NCBI GenBank assembly: GCA_029962745.1 | Contig: CM057162.1 | Location: 19,427,840 to 19,491,839, forward strand | Direction: 5' to 3' | Source: Echinometra lucunter | Taxonomy: Eukaryota; Echinodermata; Echinoidea; Camarodonta; Echinometridae | Length of the DNA: 64,000 nt | Shown here: positions 47,232-58,517 of the stretch, one piece after another | Layout: every line of letters begins with the position of its first letter | Numbering within the stretch: the stretch's first letter is position 1 | Position numbers and translations under genes: made by a program | The notes under the pieces: generated by a model | Seen by the model: only the letters and a program-made list of their open reading frames with translations | Databases searched by the model: none | Told to the model about the DNA's origin: nothing

Positions 47232-47352
47232 TCAGTGGCGTAATGAGCCTAAATATTTGGGGGGGGGGGGGGGGGTAATCTTTGCGAGGAGGGAAGCGAC
47301 CAATCCTGAGGTAGTGTACATAGTGACCGAGCCGGGGGTACCCCCCCCCCCT
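47232..47352. repeat. Partial CAGTGGCGTA element with G17 and C11 runs
   Basis: Starts CAGTGGCGTAATGAGCC, then G17 (47259-47275), and ends near GGGGGTA-C11 (47341-47351). Related to 47781-47917. Confidence 0.55.
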
Positions 47353-47780
47353 CAAGATACGGAGCTTTTTCATTTTTTCGAATTAAAAATGTGCAGTCTG
47401 CAAAACCTGGAAAGGAAATTTCAACTTTAGTTCAGTTCAATTTTTATTTTTTCTCATTTCCAACAAAAGAAGTAAATATGAAAAATAAACATATGAAGTA
47501 GAATACATGCAATATGAAATATCAAATTTGATGACATGTACTATTATGGATAAGCGTATCATGAATCTACCGACGGGAAAAGGATTTTTTTTTTCATGAA
47601 TTTGGAAAAATGATTAGGAAAACATGCAGCCCAAATAATCTTCGCAAGTTTCAAACAAATGCCAGCATTACACAAAATACTTTATTGCTTATGATAATAA
47701 TACAGACAAAGACACTATGAAATATAAGGGACGAGCATGGAGAGGGTGTGATGCGGTGGGGTACCAGGGTTTCACTCCCA

Positions 47781-47917
47781 CAGTGGCGTAGCTAGGATTT
47801 CATTTTAGGGGGGCGGTAGTGAGCACGCGAAGCGTGTGAATCACTTACTGAGCACGCAAAGCGTGCTCCCCAGGGGGGCTGACACCCCACCAAGCCCCCC
47901 CTCCAGTACGCCAGTGC
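47781..47917. mobile_element. Short MITE with CAGTGGCGTA ends
   Basis: CAGTGGCGTAGCTAGGA at the left; TACGCCAGTGC at the right is the inverted end. Inside are two GAGCACGC(G/A)AAGCGTG hairpin motifs. Confidence 0.65.
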
Positions 47918-49085
47918 TTCTCATACCCCTTCCCCAGTCACTTCCCCTACCGCTTCCCCGACCACTCCACAAACAAAACAAGGAAATTCCTGTCCCACAA
48001 TGGACCATCTCCAAGTTTTGTTGCGGCCTATTACGTACTGTCACATTTTTTTTGCGTTCATCCCAGTTTACTATGGCTCACTACATTTTAGATTTGTCAT
48101 CCGCACCGTGACTGACTTGGCAAATTTTTTACAGTTTATAATTCTGGCCCAGCATCCACGGCAACCACAGACTGCCACGTTTGCCCATCCCGTCTTCCCG
48201 CGTTGTCTCACATCCATCCCGTTTTGTTCATGGTGGCCAGATTGCCGTGACTGCCATGGCCGCTGGGAACATAGTGTAAACCTAGCATTACAAACACATA
48301 GCTGTTCTCAAATAGGAAAATAGTTCCCCAGTTTTCTAGAACACATCTTTACACTGAATGGGAGGGAACAAAAACAGAACTCATTGAGCCATGAATGCAC
48401 TCATTACTCTGCTGAAAGGGCTTGATATGAATTCACCAATGTGAGTAATAATAGCCCTCAGGCTTTGCTGCCAAAGCTGACAAGATGAGAATAATAAAAA
48501 CCCAAGCGGATCAATTATCATCAGGTTCAGTGGCAAGATTGCCCAGTAGTGGTGTAGCTAGAGCTAAGTTGTACATCATACTGTACAACATCATAGCCAT
48601 GGATAAAAACACAAGAAATCCAGCAAGCTAATCTTACAAGCTAATCTTACTTCTATCATTCTATTTCAGTGATTTAAGATTTGAAACATAAATTTTGTGA
48701 GAAAGCTAGACCCTATTAAAAATAGAATTTTACATGCAGGCCTTAAAAAGGTTGAAGACTTTTGACACTTTTATGTATTTCTTTATTTCATCGACGCACC
48801 GGTGTTCGACCAGAGCAAAGCCGTCGAGCCCCGGTTTACAAAAAAAAATTGAAATGACTCAGGCTTAATCTTGTATATTTGTTGATAATAGTGTATTTTG
48901 ACAAGATGGGGACAAGTCGACAAAGATTCTACGATGGCGACAAGAATCAACCATCATAATGTTAGAGTACTAATACGTAATAGAAGCTATGTTGGCCAGC
49001 TGCGCTTAGCTTTACATGCACTTTGCAAACGGAAAAGTAAAATCAGTTATGTATTATAGTGCTGGTACGTGCACGCAATCAATTG
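47918..49085. other. Intron, no recognised features
   Basis: Somewhat GC-richer at 47920-48290, with no exon or element recognised. GTGGTGTAGCTAGAG at 48548 is a fragment of the CAGTGGCGTA family. Confidence 0.45.
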
Positions 49086-49123
49086 CTAATTTGAAGACAG
49101 GAATTATTGCACCAGTCAATGTA

Positions 49124-50713
49124 CCGTAATTAACGTTCTATAAACCGCACACGTGTATTAACCGCACCCCCAATTTTTGACCCCCTCTGGTGGAAAAAAA
49201 AAAATACACACATAAACCCTTCTTCTCTCACTCTGAACACCATTTCGTATTTCCAAACAAAATGGAAAATCAGACATCAAATGAAAGGATTCAGTAAACT
49301 AAATACCAGTTTAAAGAAAGAAAAGGAAGAGTAGTTCAATCCACATTCCGATTGTCCCGGCGACAGCTGCTCTTATATCCAACTTTCCACCATCATATAG
49401 CCACCGAATCCCGTTATAGTTGGCGATCTATACACACTCAAACACACGCATCATGATACATGGATGATGCTCATCTCGCACGCACTGTACTTTTGCAATG
49501 CAGACGAGGGTGGCTTTAATCAGGTGACAAAGCTTTAGTCAGGTGACGAAGCTTTAGTCATGTGACATTTTGAAGGTCCCCGGATGCGTAAGTGGAACAT
49601 TGAATTCCTTTGCAAGACACACGCATCCCAGATGCAACGCTCGTAGCTGGCATTGCCTTTTGGCAATGCAGACAAGGCTGGCTTCAGTCAGATGACGTAA
49701 TTTTAGTCATGTGACATTTTGAAAGTCCCCGGATGCGCAAGGGACATGTCAGAGCAAGTTGAATTCCCTTGCAAGACACACGCATCCTAGATGCAACGCT
49801 CGTAGCTGGCATTGCTTTTTGGCAATGCAGACGAGGCTGGCTTCAGTCAGATGACGTAATTTTAGTCATGTGACATTTTGAAAGTGCCCGGATGCGTAAG
49901 TGGAAAGTTTTATTCCCTTGCGAGACGCACGCATCACAGATGAAAGGCTCGTCAATGGCATTGCACTTTCCCAATGCAGACGAGGCTGGGCTTTAGTCAG
50001 ATGACGTCATTTTAGTCATGAGACATTTTGAAAGTCCGCGGCTGCGTAAGGGACATGTCAGAGCAAGTTGAATTCCCTTGCAAGACACACGCACCCCAGA
50101 TGCAACGCTCGTAGCTGGCATTGCTTTTTGGCAATGCAGACAAGGCTGGCTTCAGTCAGATGACGTAATTTTAGTCATGTGACATTTTGAAAGTGCCCGG
50201 ATGCGTAAGTGGAAAGTTTTATTCCCTTGCAAGACGCACGCATCATAGACGCAAGGCTCGTCGATGGCATTGCACTTTCCCAATGCAGACGAGGCTGGGC
50301 TTTAATCAGATGACGTCATTTTAGTCATGAGACATTTTGAAATTCCGCGGCTGCGTAAGGGACATGTCCATGCAAGTTGAATTTCCCTTGCAAGATACAC
50401 GACGCACCATGCACACAACAGTCCACACTCTCGTGAGTGTCGGCACAGGAAATATCATGCTGCTAATTGCAACGTGAAATTAACTTTTCAAAACAAGAAT
50501 TTCAACCTGCAAACTTCTGTAAACTGTAAGTTCTTACTTGCCGAACGTTACCGGGACCTTATACCCGCTAAATAACTTGTTTGTATGGATGACTGACTCT
50601 TGTTATTCCTGGCGAATTCTGGCCCAGACCTGTCATTGTGTATTAACCGCACCCCCGACTTTTCACTCTTCCCCGCGGGGAAAAAAGTGCGGTTTATACA
50701 ACATTAATTACGG
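49124..50713. mobile_element. 1.59 kb TA-flanked element containing a higher-order tandem array
   Basis: TA (49122-49123, 50714-50715) flanks complementary ends CCGTAATTAACGTT and AACATTAATTACGG, followed by ATAAACCGCAC and GTATTAACCGCACCCCC on both sides. The core (about 49480-50400) is six copies of a 150-160 bp unit. Two unit types alternate: one with GGACATGTCAGAGCAAGTTG, one with GTGGAAAGTTTTATTCCC; the dimer is ~310 bp. Units carry TGACGTAA or TGACGTCA (CRE-like) beside GTCATGTGAC. No ORF. Confidence 0.85.
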
Positions 50714-50723
50714 TAATAAGCAT

Positions 50724-51492
50724 ACTGCGAGCACTAGTATACTAACCATAGTATTTATCCTCTTCAACTTTACGATCTTCAAATTGGCGCCAAGAGATGC
50801 CAATTTGACGACAGGAATTGTTGCACCGGTCAATGTAACATACATAATGCGTGCACTATGTACCAACCACTGTATTTAGCCTGTACAATTGAACGATCTT
50901 CAAACTGCATTCAAAAATTGTTGATAACTTAAGTACATGTATGTATGAGCTTGCACGAACAGAGGTTTTTCCCATAGAAAAGCACAGGAATTGCCCATCT
51001 GCCTGCAAACTATCTTCTGCGTGTTGAACATAACTGAAGAAAGTGACATTATATATACGTTTGCACGTTGTGTACGTACGTGTATGTGACCAAGCTGACC
51101 GACTATACTGTGTAGCTACATCATAGATCATGGGCATGCACTATAGATGTACATCCACACAGTGTTGTCATGCCCATTCTCTAGAGATAGTAGGAAAATA
51201 TGGATTTCTTCCCCAAAATACGAATTTTAAGCCTTGTGAGTACGAATTTTCTTTGCTGCAGGTTGGCAATCTGTTTTATAAATATTGTGTGGTTCACACC
51301 GCAGCAACTTCACTTGCTACAGCTTCAAGAACCAGTACGTAGTACATGTACAAATTGATTTATTGAGTCGAGTGTACACTCGTATTTCTCAAAATAATTC
51401 AGACTGTCAACAATGTGTCGTTGTCGGCTAGAATTAAACACGACATGTCGACAACGATTTTTTTTCTCAGCACTAGTATATTTACAACAAAA
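50724..51492. other. Tandemly duplicated intron segment beside the element
   Basis: 50800-50905 (TTTGACGACAGGAATTGTTG, CACCGGTCAATGTA, then ACTATGTACCAACCA) is a second copy of the sequence interrupted by the 49124-50713 element. The rest, 50906-51492, shows nothing recognised. Confidence 0.65.
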
Positions 51493-51896
51493 GATTTCAG
51501 TTATCAGAATCAGTTTCATTTCCCTTTTTAGAATGGTGTAAAATATGGGCACGTTTGAATACACTTAATTCTTTATAATTTGATAAACAATTGCACTGCA
51601 GTCATGTTAATTTTATGACAAACAACTGCACTGCAATTATGTTAATTTTTTATGAGACGTCATCCACTTGGACAGGGTTGGTCCCATTTGTGACATCACT
51701 AAAACATTGTTATTTTTCTGGCGAATTGCTCGTATATCACAAATGCTGGAAGGTGGTTATATTTGCATTATTTTTCAATTACCTGGCAGGTAGTCGACGT
51801 AAAACTGATCATACCATTGCTAGATCTCTTAACTTGCCAGTTTCAAGTAATACATTATTTGCCATATTTGTGATTTTCTTTGAATGTGTACTTTAA
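51493..51896 (+). repeat. Dispersed repeat, copy 2
   Basis: Same family and orientation as 5282-5650. This copy has a local ~31 bp duplication (CACTGCA(G/A)T(C/T)ATGTTAATTTT). Confidence 0.7.
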
Positions 51897-52159
51897 TTCT
51901 GAGGCTGTTTAAGCTTTATTTCATTTTTTCCTTGAGAGAGGAAAGGGGGAAAAAGGATGAGAAGGAAAGAAATGAAACTGGTCGGAAAGATAAAGCAATA
52001 AATGTTTTATGATGATCTTTGACCCTGATCAAAATCAGGTCGTGAATTACATAGAATCCCAGAAAACTTTTCATCCATGCAGCATCTCTCCTTGTTTTCA
52101 AATGTCTAAGGCAACAGCCATAATGTGTCTCACCACGGTGCCACGTTCGTGTAAAATCA

Positions 52160-52520
52160 TTGTTGCAGGTAAATTGTAATATTTGACCTCATTTGACCTT
52201 GGATCTACAATGTACATATGTGACCTTTGAACCCAAATAGCATTAAGGTTCCTGTAAGCCATCTACCATCCAAGCTTGATTACAAACAAGCTAGTGGTTC
52301 ACAAGTTATTAACCACAGTAAAAACTTGCAGGTAAATTATAACATTTGACCTCATGATCTTTGACCTACATGTACATGACATTTGACATCCAAATAACAA
52401 TGAGATCCCTTCCTACAGAGCATCTACCATCTAAGTTTGGTTACAAACAGGCAAATGGTCACAAAGTTATTCAAGTTTCATAAGTGCCATGGACAGACGG
52501 ACGGACAGACCGTGCTAAGG
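52160..52520. repeat. Second TGACCT-type tandem family
   Basis: Two ~170-190 bp units begin with TTTGACCTCATTTGACCTTG and TTTGACCTCATGATCTTTGA; both contain CATCTACCATC(C/T)AAG and GGTTACAAACA(A/G)GC. The end is GGACAGACGGACGGACAGAC. The architecture matches the cassettes at 8.6 and 10.7 kb but the sequence differs. Confidence 0.65.
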
Positions 52521-52859
52521 TTCTTCTAGTCTCGCTCCACCTTATATTTTTTAATTTCACCAATCCAGATGAATTGATGTATCAATTCAAATGTAATTAA
52601 AGTGATTCAATTAGATCACTCAACCTTAAAATACTTGTACTGTATGTAACTTAGGACATGGGAGCAGCATGAACTGTGAGCATTGCAAAAACAGCGCAAG
52701 GTGGTCAGCTCCCATTTTGGCCTTGGTGCTCCTATGAGATTAAATAAATCAATAGGGCAATGACCAATACAAGTTACAGTACCTCTTACAACACATACAT
52801 GTATTTATTTGAAGTGTCTATGAAAGATATCATCTTTAATGCTCATTTGAACTTTAAAT

Positions 52860-53003
52860 TTCAATTCAGTTGTTAGTTACATGTACATTGTATTTTGCTA
52901 CATTGTATTCTGTTGATGTGCACTGCCAGTGGAAGTCAAATTTCAGTGTTTTTAAATTTGGATCAATAAAGAATCTGTATCTGAATCTGAATCTGAATCT
53001 GAA
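52860..53003 (+). mobile_element. Non-LTR retroposon 3' tail with (GAATCT)n
   Basis: TTTGGATCAATAAAGAATCT is followed by repeated GAATCT units (to 53003). An AATAAAG signal followed by a short tandem tail is typical of CR1/L2-like LINE 3' ends. The body is truncated or unrecognisable. Confidence 0.5.
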
Positions 53004-53599
53004 TGTTTCTAGTCATTATTAGACAGCTTCTCTGCTTCAAAGTACATGTAGATTAGTTCAGTCAGATTCTTTATTAGCTGGATATGCCAAGTGTTGTTGT
53101 ATACATGTATCATCATTCCAAAACCTGGAATTGTAAGCTGAATCTTTGAACAACTGAATTGAAGTTGCATCCCTTAAATCAATAACAAAGGACAATACAA
53201 ATCCAAGAAGGGCTTTTCTTCTGTACATGTGTACACTCTCACTGTATTTTTTCCAATACATATACAGTAACTACATGTACATGTATTTTAATGAAACTAT
53301 TTTCCTTTTTGGGTGAAGAACTACACATTTACCAATTAATATATCTATTATGATGTGTGATCTTCATACACATGTACATTGAAAGCTACATGTATAATAG
53401 TAATAATTAAAAAAAAAAAAATCCCAGATTCTATAAAGTTGATATAAGAAAGCGATCACAAATATTGAGATAATTACATCAATGGAAAGCTATCAACCTC
53501 AAAAATAATATTGAGTGGTGTTCAACCACAAAACAAGTTCAGAATGGTGAATTTAAGCGACTAAACTTCAACAAAATCTCGAAGTCAGAAACGCCTGGT
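53004..53599. other. Intron, no recognised features
   Basis: AT-rich with several TACATGTA motifs. Confidence 0.5.
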
Positions 53600-56500
53600 C
53601 GCACACACAAACCAAGGGCCTCGATGGTGACGTCACGAAAGGGGATTGCATGCGCCGGTGGAAGTAGTGGCAATGCTGTGCCTATGTAAAAGTGCCTTCT
53701 CATGACGAGCTTAGATTGTCATTGTCAATTCGTAAATGGGATAATGTGAAAGACTTGATGTTTTTATTTGAATGAAGAAACACAAAACAACATATTCAGT
53801 AGCTGATTTTTTTTTCATATGGTCACAGTCTCCTTTTTGTAGAGTTTTAAGGCGAGTTTACTGTCTCGGAAAACAAGGTGCAATCACCATCGAACCTACA
53901 CGTACGAATAGTAAATGTTAGATGGGTTTCATTGGTCTGCAGGATCAATTACGTGAATCAGTAATTCCTAGAACTATGATCATACTTATCATTCATATGT
54001 GTGACTGCCTCAAAAGGATGCAGTAAGCCTAAAAAGCAGCAAAACATTCCAAAAATATATATCAAACTTGATACAGAGATCTCCAGCTGACGACGTCGTT
54101 GTTGAACGATATTCATCCGCGAGTGATTCGACTCCTGCCTGGACGTTTTTGCAGAGAGCTGATTTTCGGCTGGGAGACCAGCCGGCTACACCCGGCGCAC
54201 AGTGGGCCAGGGCGAAACCAAAGTGCGCCAAAAGTCATTTTAGGCAATTTAATTTTTTCAATTTTTGTCATGCCATATTGAAAGACAATACATTGAAGAA
54301 TACTTCAGTAAAATATTTAACTCCGGTATGTACATTAAGGGTGTGAAATTCCTACTTCAAACCGCAAAATTCGACATATTGTGCGTTTCAGTGCAAAAAG
54401 TGACCAATTTAAATATAAGTTATTTCAACATGAAGTTTTTAACTTATCGATCTAAAATTGCTCCCAAATATTCCTGATAGTTCATTTGTTTGTATGAATG
54501 GGTTAAAATGGATAGAAACACAATTTTCGTGAATATAATAGGGTAATTATCGAACAAAATAGACTGATTTTCCGTGTTTTTTATAAATCCATAAGAAACG
54601 TTTAGATTTCCACTGATTTCCAAATCAATTTTATCACCAGCGTTTTCCTTGATGTCTCAGCTTTAAGTTGATACCAAATTTGGCTGCCACCTTCTGCCAC
54701 TTTTTATGTTATAGCCGATTTTCCTTGGCACATTACCCGGAAAATTACGTTATTTGGGGCCGCGCGGCAGCTAAAGGATTCTCCGTCAGTACAGCGGCGC
54801 ATGGGGGCGCGCATGACTCTTTACACGCGATGCCGTATAGGTAACAACATGGTGCGTTTTGTTTGTACGTTAGGCAAGCACATATGCAAAAGAAATGGCG
54901 CCATGTTGTAGCCTAATGAAACCGAGTTGGCCAGACGCTCTCTATAGTGGTACTGTTTACACGGCAAGGTCCCATAAACACAATAAGAAGTAAACAAGAC
55001 TTATAAATATTGTTATAGGACTTGATATTTTAGTTGCTGAAAAACCCCCTCTTCCAAAGGTTAAGGTGTACTAACTACAAGCTAAAACATTCCCCTGCGA
55101 TATATGTATGGTACATGATTTCCATTCTACACTCCGCAGCTAAAGGTGACGATTCACATGTTATGGATTCCTAAAACTTATTCATTAAATCGTTTATTAT
55201 ATTTATTTCATGCAATTTTTCATACCTGAAACCCATTCTTAGTTGCTTAATATTATTTACCTTTCATTTTCCTTTTCCTAATCTGTTTTCATTCCAGTAG
55301 TATTCAAAAGAAAACACATAGTTCAAGGTGTTGAGCGCATGATTGATCGATTCGATCGATTTATCTTTTCATCTACCTATCTATCTACAAGTATCCCTCT
55401 TATCTATCTATCCATCCATCTATCCATCCATCCATCTACATCATCTACATAAATTATCTGTCTATCCATGATCTGTCTATCTACACGATCCCTATCTCTA
55501 CCCATCCTTCTATCCATCTGCCTATCTACGCGTATCCCTCTGTCTATCTATCCATTCATCCATATCCGTAGTATTCCTCTATCTATCTATATCCTATTCA
55601 TCCACATATCTATAGGTATCTTTCTGTTTATCCATCCATCTGTCTCATATTCATCAATCTATTTACTCCTGTGATTTACACACATTTAAATCTTTCTATC
55701 TATCTATCTATCTATCTATCCATCCATCTATCTATCTATCTGCATATACTCTTCTAGGTAATTTTTCGGAAATAATTTCGAAGACTCTTCGAAATAATGC
55801 ATTCTTCTGACATTATGAACAATAGGCCTATTACGAAAAATGGACTGAAAGAATGCATGGACTTCATCATTCACTGTCATGTATCCGTTAACTCCATGAT
55901 ATCTGAAGAATTACTTTATACATTCATACCTATAAAAGACTTTCTGTACATTACACTGAGATAATTATGTAGAGGGGGAAAAAGCAATGACATAATGTGC
56001 AAAGTTTATTGAGAAGAACTTCGAATGGCTCATAGAGACATAAGCTCTCACTGATTTCGGCAGCCAGTCAGAAATCAGTGTTTTAATGACGTCACAGGTG
56101 TTTGAAATTGTTTTCATTGGATTCTACGTGTCTGATTACCCTTAAACCCATCATTTAACCATAATATTAGAGTAAAACTGAGTGGATATGAATTTTGGCG
56201 CACTTTGGAGCTATCCTGGCCCACTGTGCGGCGGTGGCTTGATAGATATTGCGCTGGCTTATGCAAGCCACCAACCAAAGCTCGCTATGGGTACACACAC
56301 TAAACACTTTTTGTTTTCGACACACGCGCTATATACACACGCGCTTCCTACGTCAGTCAAGACTGACTGATCGCCATTCAATACGAATCAACAACAACAA
56401 CGTTCTTCAAGAATGCACTTTCTGTACGACCGGCGGGCCGGATCCACTTTCAGAGGAAGCTCTCTCGTAATCTCACCAAATTCGACACACACTATGGTGA

Positions 56501-56800
56501 GAATATCAATTAATTTTGCATTGTTAGCATGCATATGTCATAATTCTAAACCATATAATTGATATTCACAATATGAACTATAAGGAGAAGGGAAAGCATT
56601 GATCATAGAGTTCTGAATCATTTGACTTTTCAGGCTTTGGAAAAAAAACTCAAGAAATCTCTCTCTCTCTTATCATTTGTATGGAACATCCGGGTATGTC
56701 AATATACTTATCCCCTTTCGTGACGTCACGCATAGTGGACTCGTTCCGTGACTGGTTTTCCAGGCTGACTGAGGAGGGTATTTCTCGACATTTCAGTTAA
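53600..56800. other. Region bracketed by inverted TGACGTCACGAAAGGGGAT motifs
   Basis: TGACGTCACGAAAGGGGAT (53628-53646) recurs inverted at about 56709-56727. Inside, CGCACAGTGGGCCAGG...CCAAAGTGCGCCAAA (54197-54235) recurs inverted at about 56192-56232. This nested symmetry suggests a ~3.1 kb degenerate transposon, but no transposase is recognised. The 92-codon plus-strand frame at 54068-54346 has no known domain. Confidence 0.45.
55360..55745. repeat. (TATC)n/(CATC)n interrupted microsatellite
   Basis: Mixed TATCTATC, CATCCATC and CTATCTA units over about 385 bp, including eight near-perfect TCTA repeats around 55690-55740. Confidence 0.85.
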
Positions 56801-57057
56801 GGATATCCAGGAGCAAGAAGACTTTTGTGATTTGCCATGTGAATAAACACCTTATGAATAGCATATGCTTTGCATAGATACCAAATTCATGGACATTATT
56901 CCCTTCTTATATCTACTTTAAAACTTTAAAAAATTTCAATTTTTCTTTTTTTATTTGCTAGTACACTTTAAGCCTCTCCCTCTCATAAATTAAATATGTC
57001 TGAAAAACAATGCTATTTTTTTATAATCTCCATCAGCTGTGCTTTAATCCCACAACA

Positions 57058-57078
57058 CCCCCCCCCCCCCCCCCCCCC
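57058..57078. repeat. C21 homopolymer (G21 in the transcript)
   Basis: An uninterrupted C run. On the transcript it is a G run about 91 nt past the exon A 5' splice site. Confidence 0.8.
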
Positions 57079-57169
57079 AGTGCATGTAACCATAAATTTC
57101 TCACTATCACATACTGCTTGAGTCAAAATGTTTAGCCATGGATGAGACAACCATGTTCAATTTCATTAC

Positions 57170-57353
57170 CTCCATAGATCCATAAGCTATCTGTGTCCTT
57201 GTGGTAAACAGACGCATGGCCAGCTCGCTTACTCAGACCTTCGCCGTCCCCGCTCGAAATGAGAAATGTGTGACCCCACCCTAAGTTGTTGTCGGTCGAC
57301 AGGCTGCACCCCTCCCCTACGAAGCCGGATGTGCATGAGCACTGCTGAACACC
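57170..57353 (-). CDS. megf8: MEGF8-like exon A: EGF-like end and start of kelch repeat 1
   Basis: This is the first visible exon (184 nt). It begins after TCTCTACCATTCAG in phase 0 and ends TAT GGA G|GTAATG in phase 1. It encodes GVQQCSCTSGFVGEGCS, where CxCxxGFxGxxC is the closing part of an EGF-like module. A linker with GWGHTFLISSGDG follows, then KRAGHASVYHKDTDSLWIYG, the first strand of kelch repeat 1. In MEGF8 an EGF module also leads directly into the propeller with R-A-G-H at the join. Upstream exons (signal peptide, CUB, earlier EGF) must lie above 64000. Confidence 0.88.
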
Positions 57354-58137
57354 CTGAATGGTAGAGAAAAAATATATGGAAAAGTGGTGAACAGTTCTTG
57401 TCTTTCATGTGCAATGTATGCGCCACCAATGTTCGTACCATAAGAGGCCTATTTTCCCACTCATGGGTCGACAACTACTCCAAGATAGCTGACATCGCAA
57501 GGGGGAGCTGACCAATTGAACTGGTTGAGGGATCCCATGCGCAGGGAAGAAGAAGGGTGAATTAGTAGAACTAGCAGTGAAAGCCCAGGGAAAATATGAG
57601 GTGTTAGAAGTATATTCTCACTTAGAATAGGAGCGGAAATGGCAACCGGTGCAAGGTGATGATGGTTGTCAACCCATCTCCAAGAAGTACATGTAACAAG
57701 CTAGAGTGACTAACACAAGTGAACCGAATGAGGGTGCAAGGATTGCGAAATGCAAGAACTTAGTATTAAAAAAAGAAAGAAAAAAGAAAAACCTTCAAAA
57801 ATGAGTTCCCATCAAACATTCATAAAGTTTTTACTGCCTATATGACAAATACATGTATATACATGTAGAGAAGGGAAGGGAACAGAGGATAGGTAGACAG
57901 AGACAAATACAGATATGGAGACGGATGAGGCAAAGAGAGAAATTTATCAAGAACGGGTGAAAATATATAGAATAATATAGGCCTATACCTGTACCTAACA
58001 AGAAGGGAGAAAAATAAGAGATGAGAGAGAGTATACAAAGGAATATTCCACATGTACATTAAATATGATATCCATATTGTAGGCCTGCACATTTTTTGCT
58101 AATAAAACGATTCAGAGAATGTAATGAAATCTAAAAT

Positions 58138-58179
<42 letters not shown>

Positions 58180-58517
58180 ATACAATTTAGAGTTGCAATG
58201 GTGCAGTTCTAGGCAAGCTGAGGTGTCACATATCATATTAAAGAAATTGAGATGACATTTATACATGTAGCTAGCTGCACACCTATCATTCCACGTGTCT
58301 TATAGTGGCCAGTGACTTGCTATAGCAGTCACCTTTCTATGTCACCTTTCTGGGCACTATTAAAACTGATTCCCCCTAGAGATGATCTACAGCAGTAACT
58401 TGTCAATAAAAGCCACATTTTTTTTTAGCGTATCTTTGGTGGCCACCACTGTCAGGTTTTATTTACATGTAATATGCATTGATGCATATGATATTAGTGA
58501 TGTGTTTCTAATCCCAT
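57354..58517 (-). other. Intron upstream of exon A
   Basis: A purine-rich stretch lies at 57765-57960. A C11 run followed by (CT)n lies at 58138-58176. No exon recognised. Confidence 0.5.

Larger units (their letters stand above)
413..57353 (-). other. megf8: Partial MEGF8-like gene, ten exons on the minus strand
   Basis: Ten exons join with consistent phases (ends 1,0,1,2,1,1,2,0,1,0) into about 539 codons. Every intron starts GT and ends AG on the minus strand. Introns in transcript order are about 36.6, 5.9, 1.8, 2.1, 1.6, 0.4, 3.8, 1.0 and 2.1 kb. The product reads EGF-like end, six kelch repeats, PSI-type module, second cysteine-rich module, then a WWG-containing segment. In vertebrates MEGF8 is a large single-pass membrane protein that acts with MOSMO and MGRN1 to lower surface Smoothened and so restrain Hedgehog signalling; it is also needed for left-right patterning. 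Attractin shares the architecture, but the fifth and sixth kelch repeats and the PSI-WWG stretch resemble MEGF8 more. Both gene ends lie outside the window. Function here is inferred from the family. Confidence 0.88.

Noticed and set aside
54068..54346. 92-codon plus-strand frame as a transposase fragment
   Set aside because: No DDE, zinc-finger or other transposase motif visible; it overlaps an inverted-repeat segment.
413..57353. Attractin as the identity of the gene
   Set aside because: Attractin has the same EGF-kelch-PSI order, but the CFEDGIELYHLGCHKW stretch, the two consecutive PSI-type modules and the WWG...FPPG segment fit MEGF8 better. A database search would settle it.
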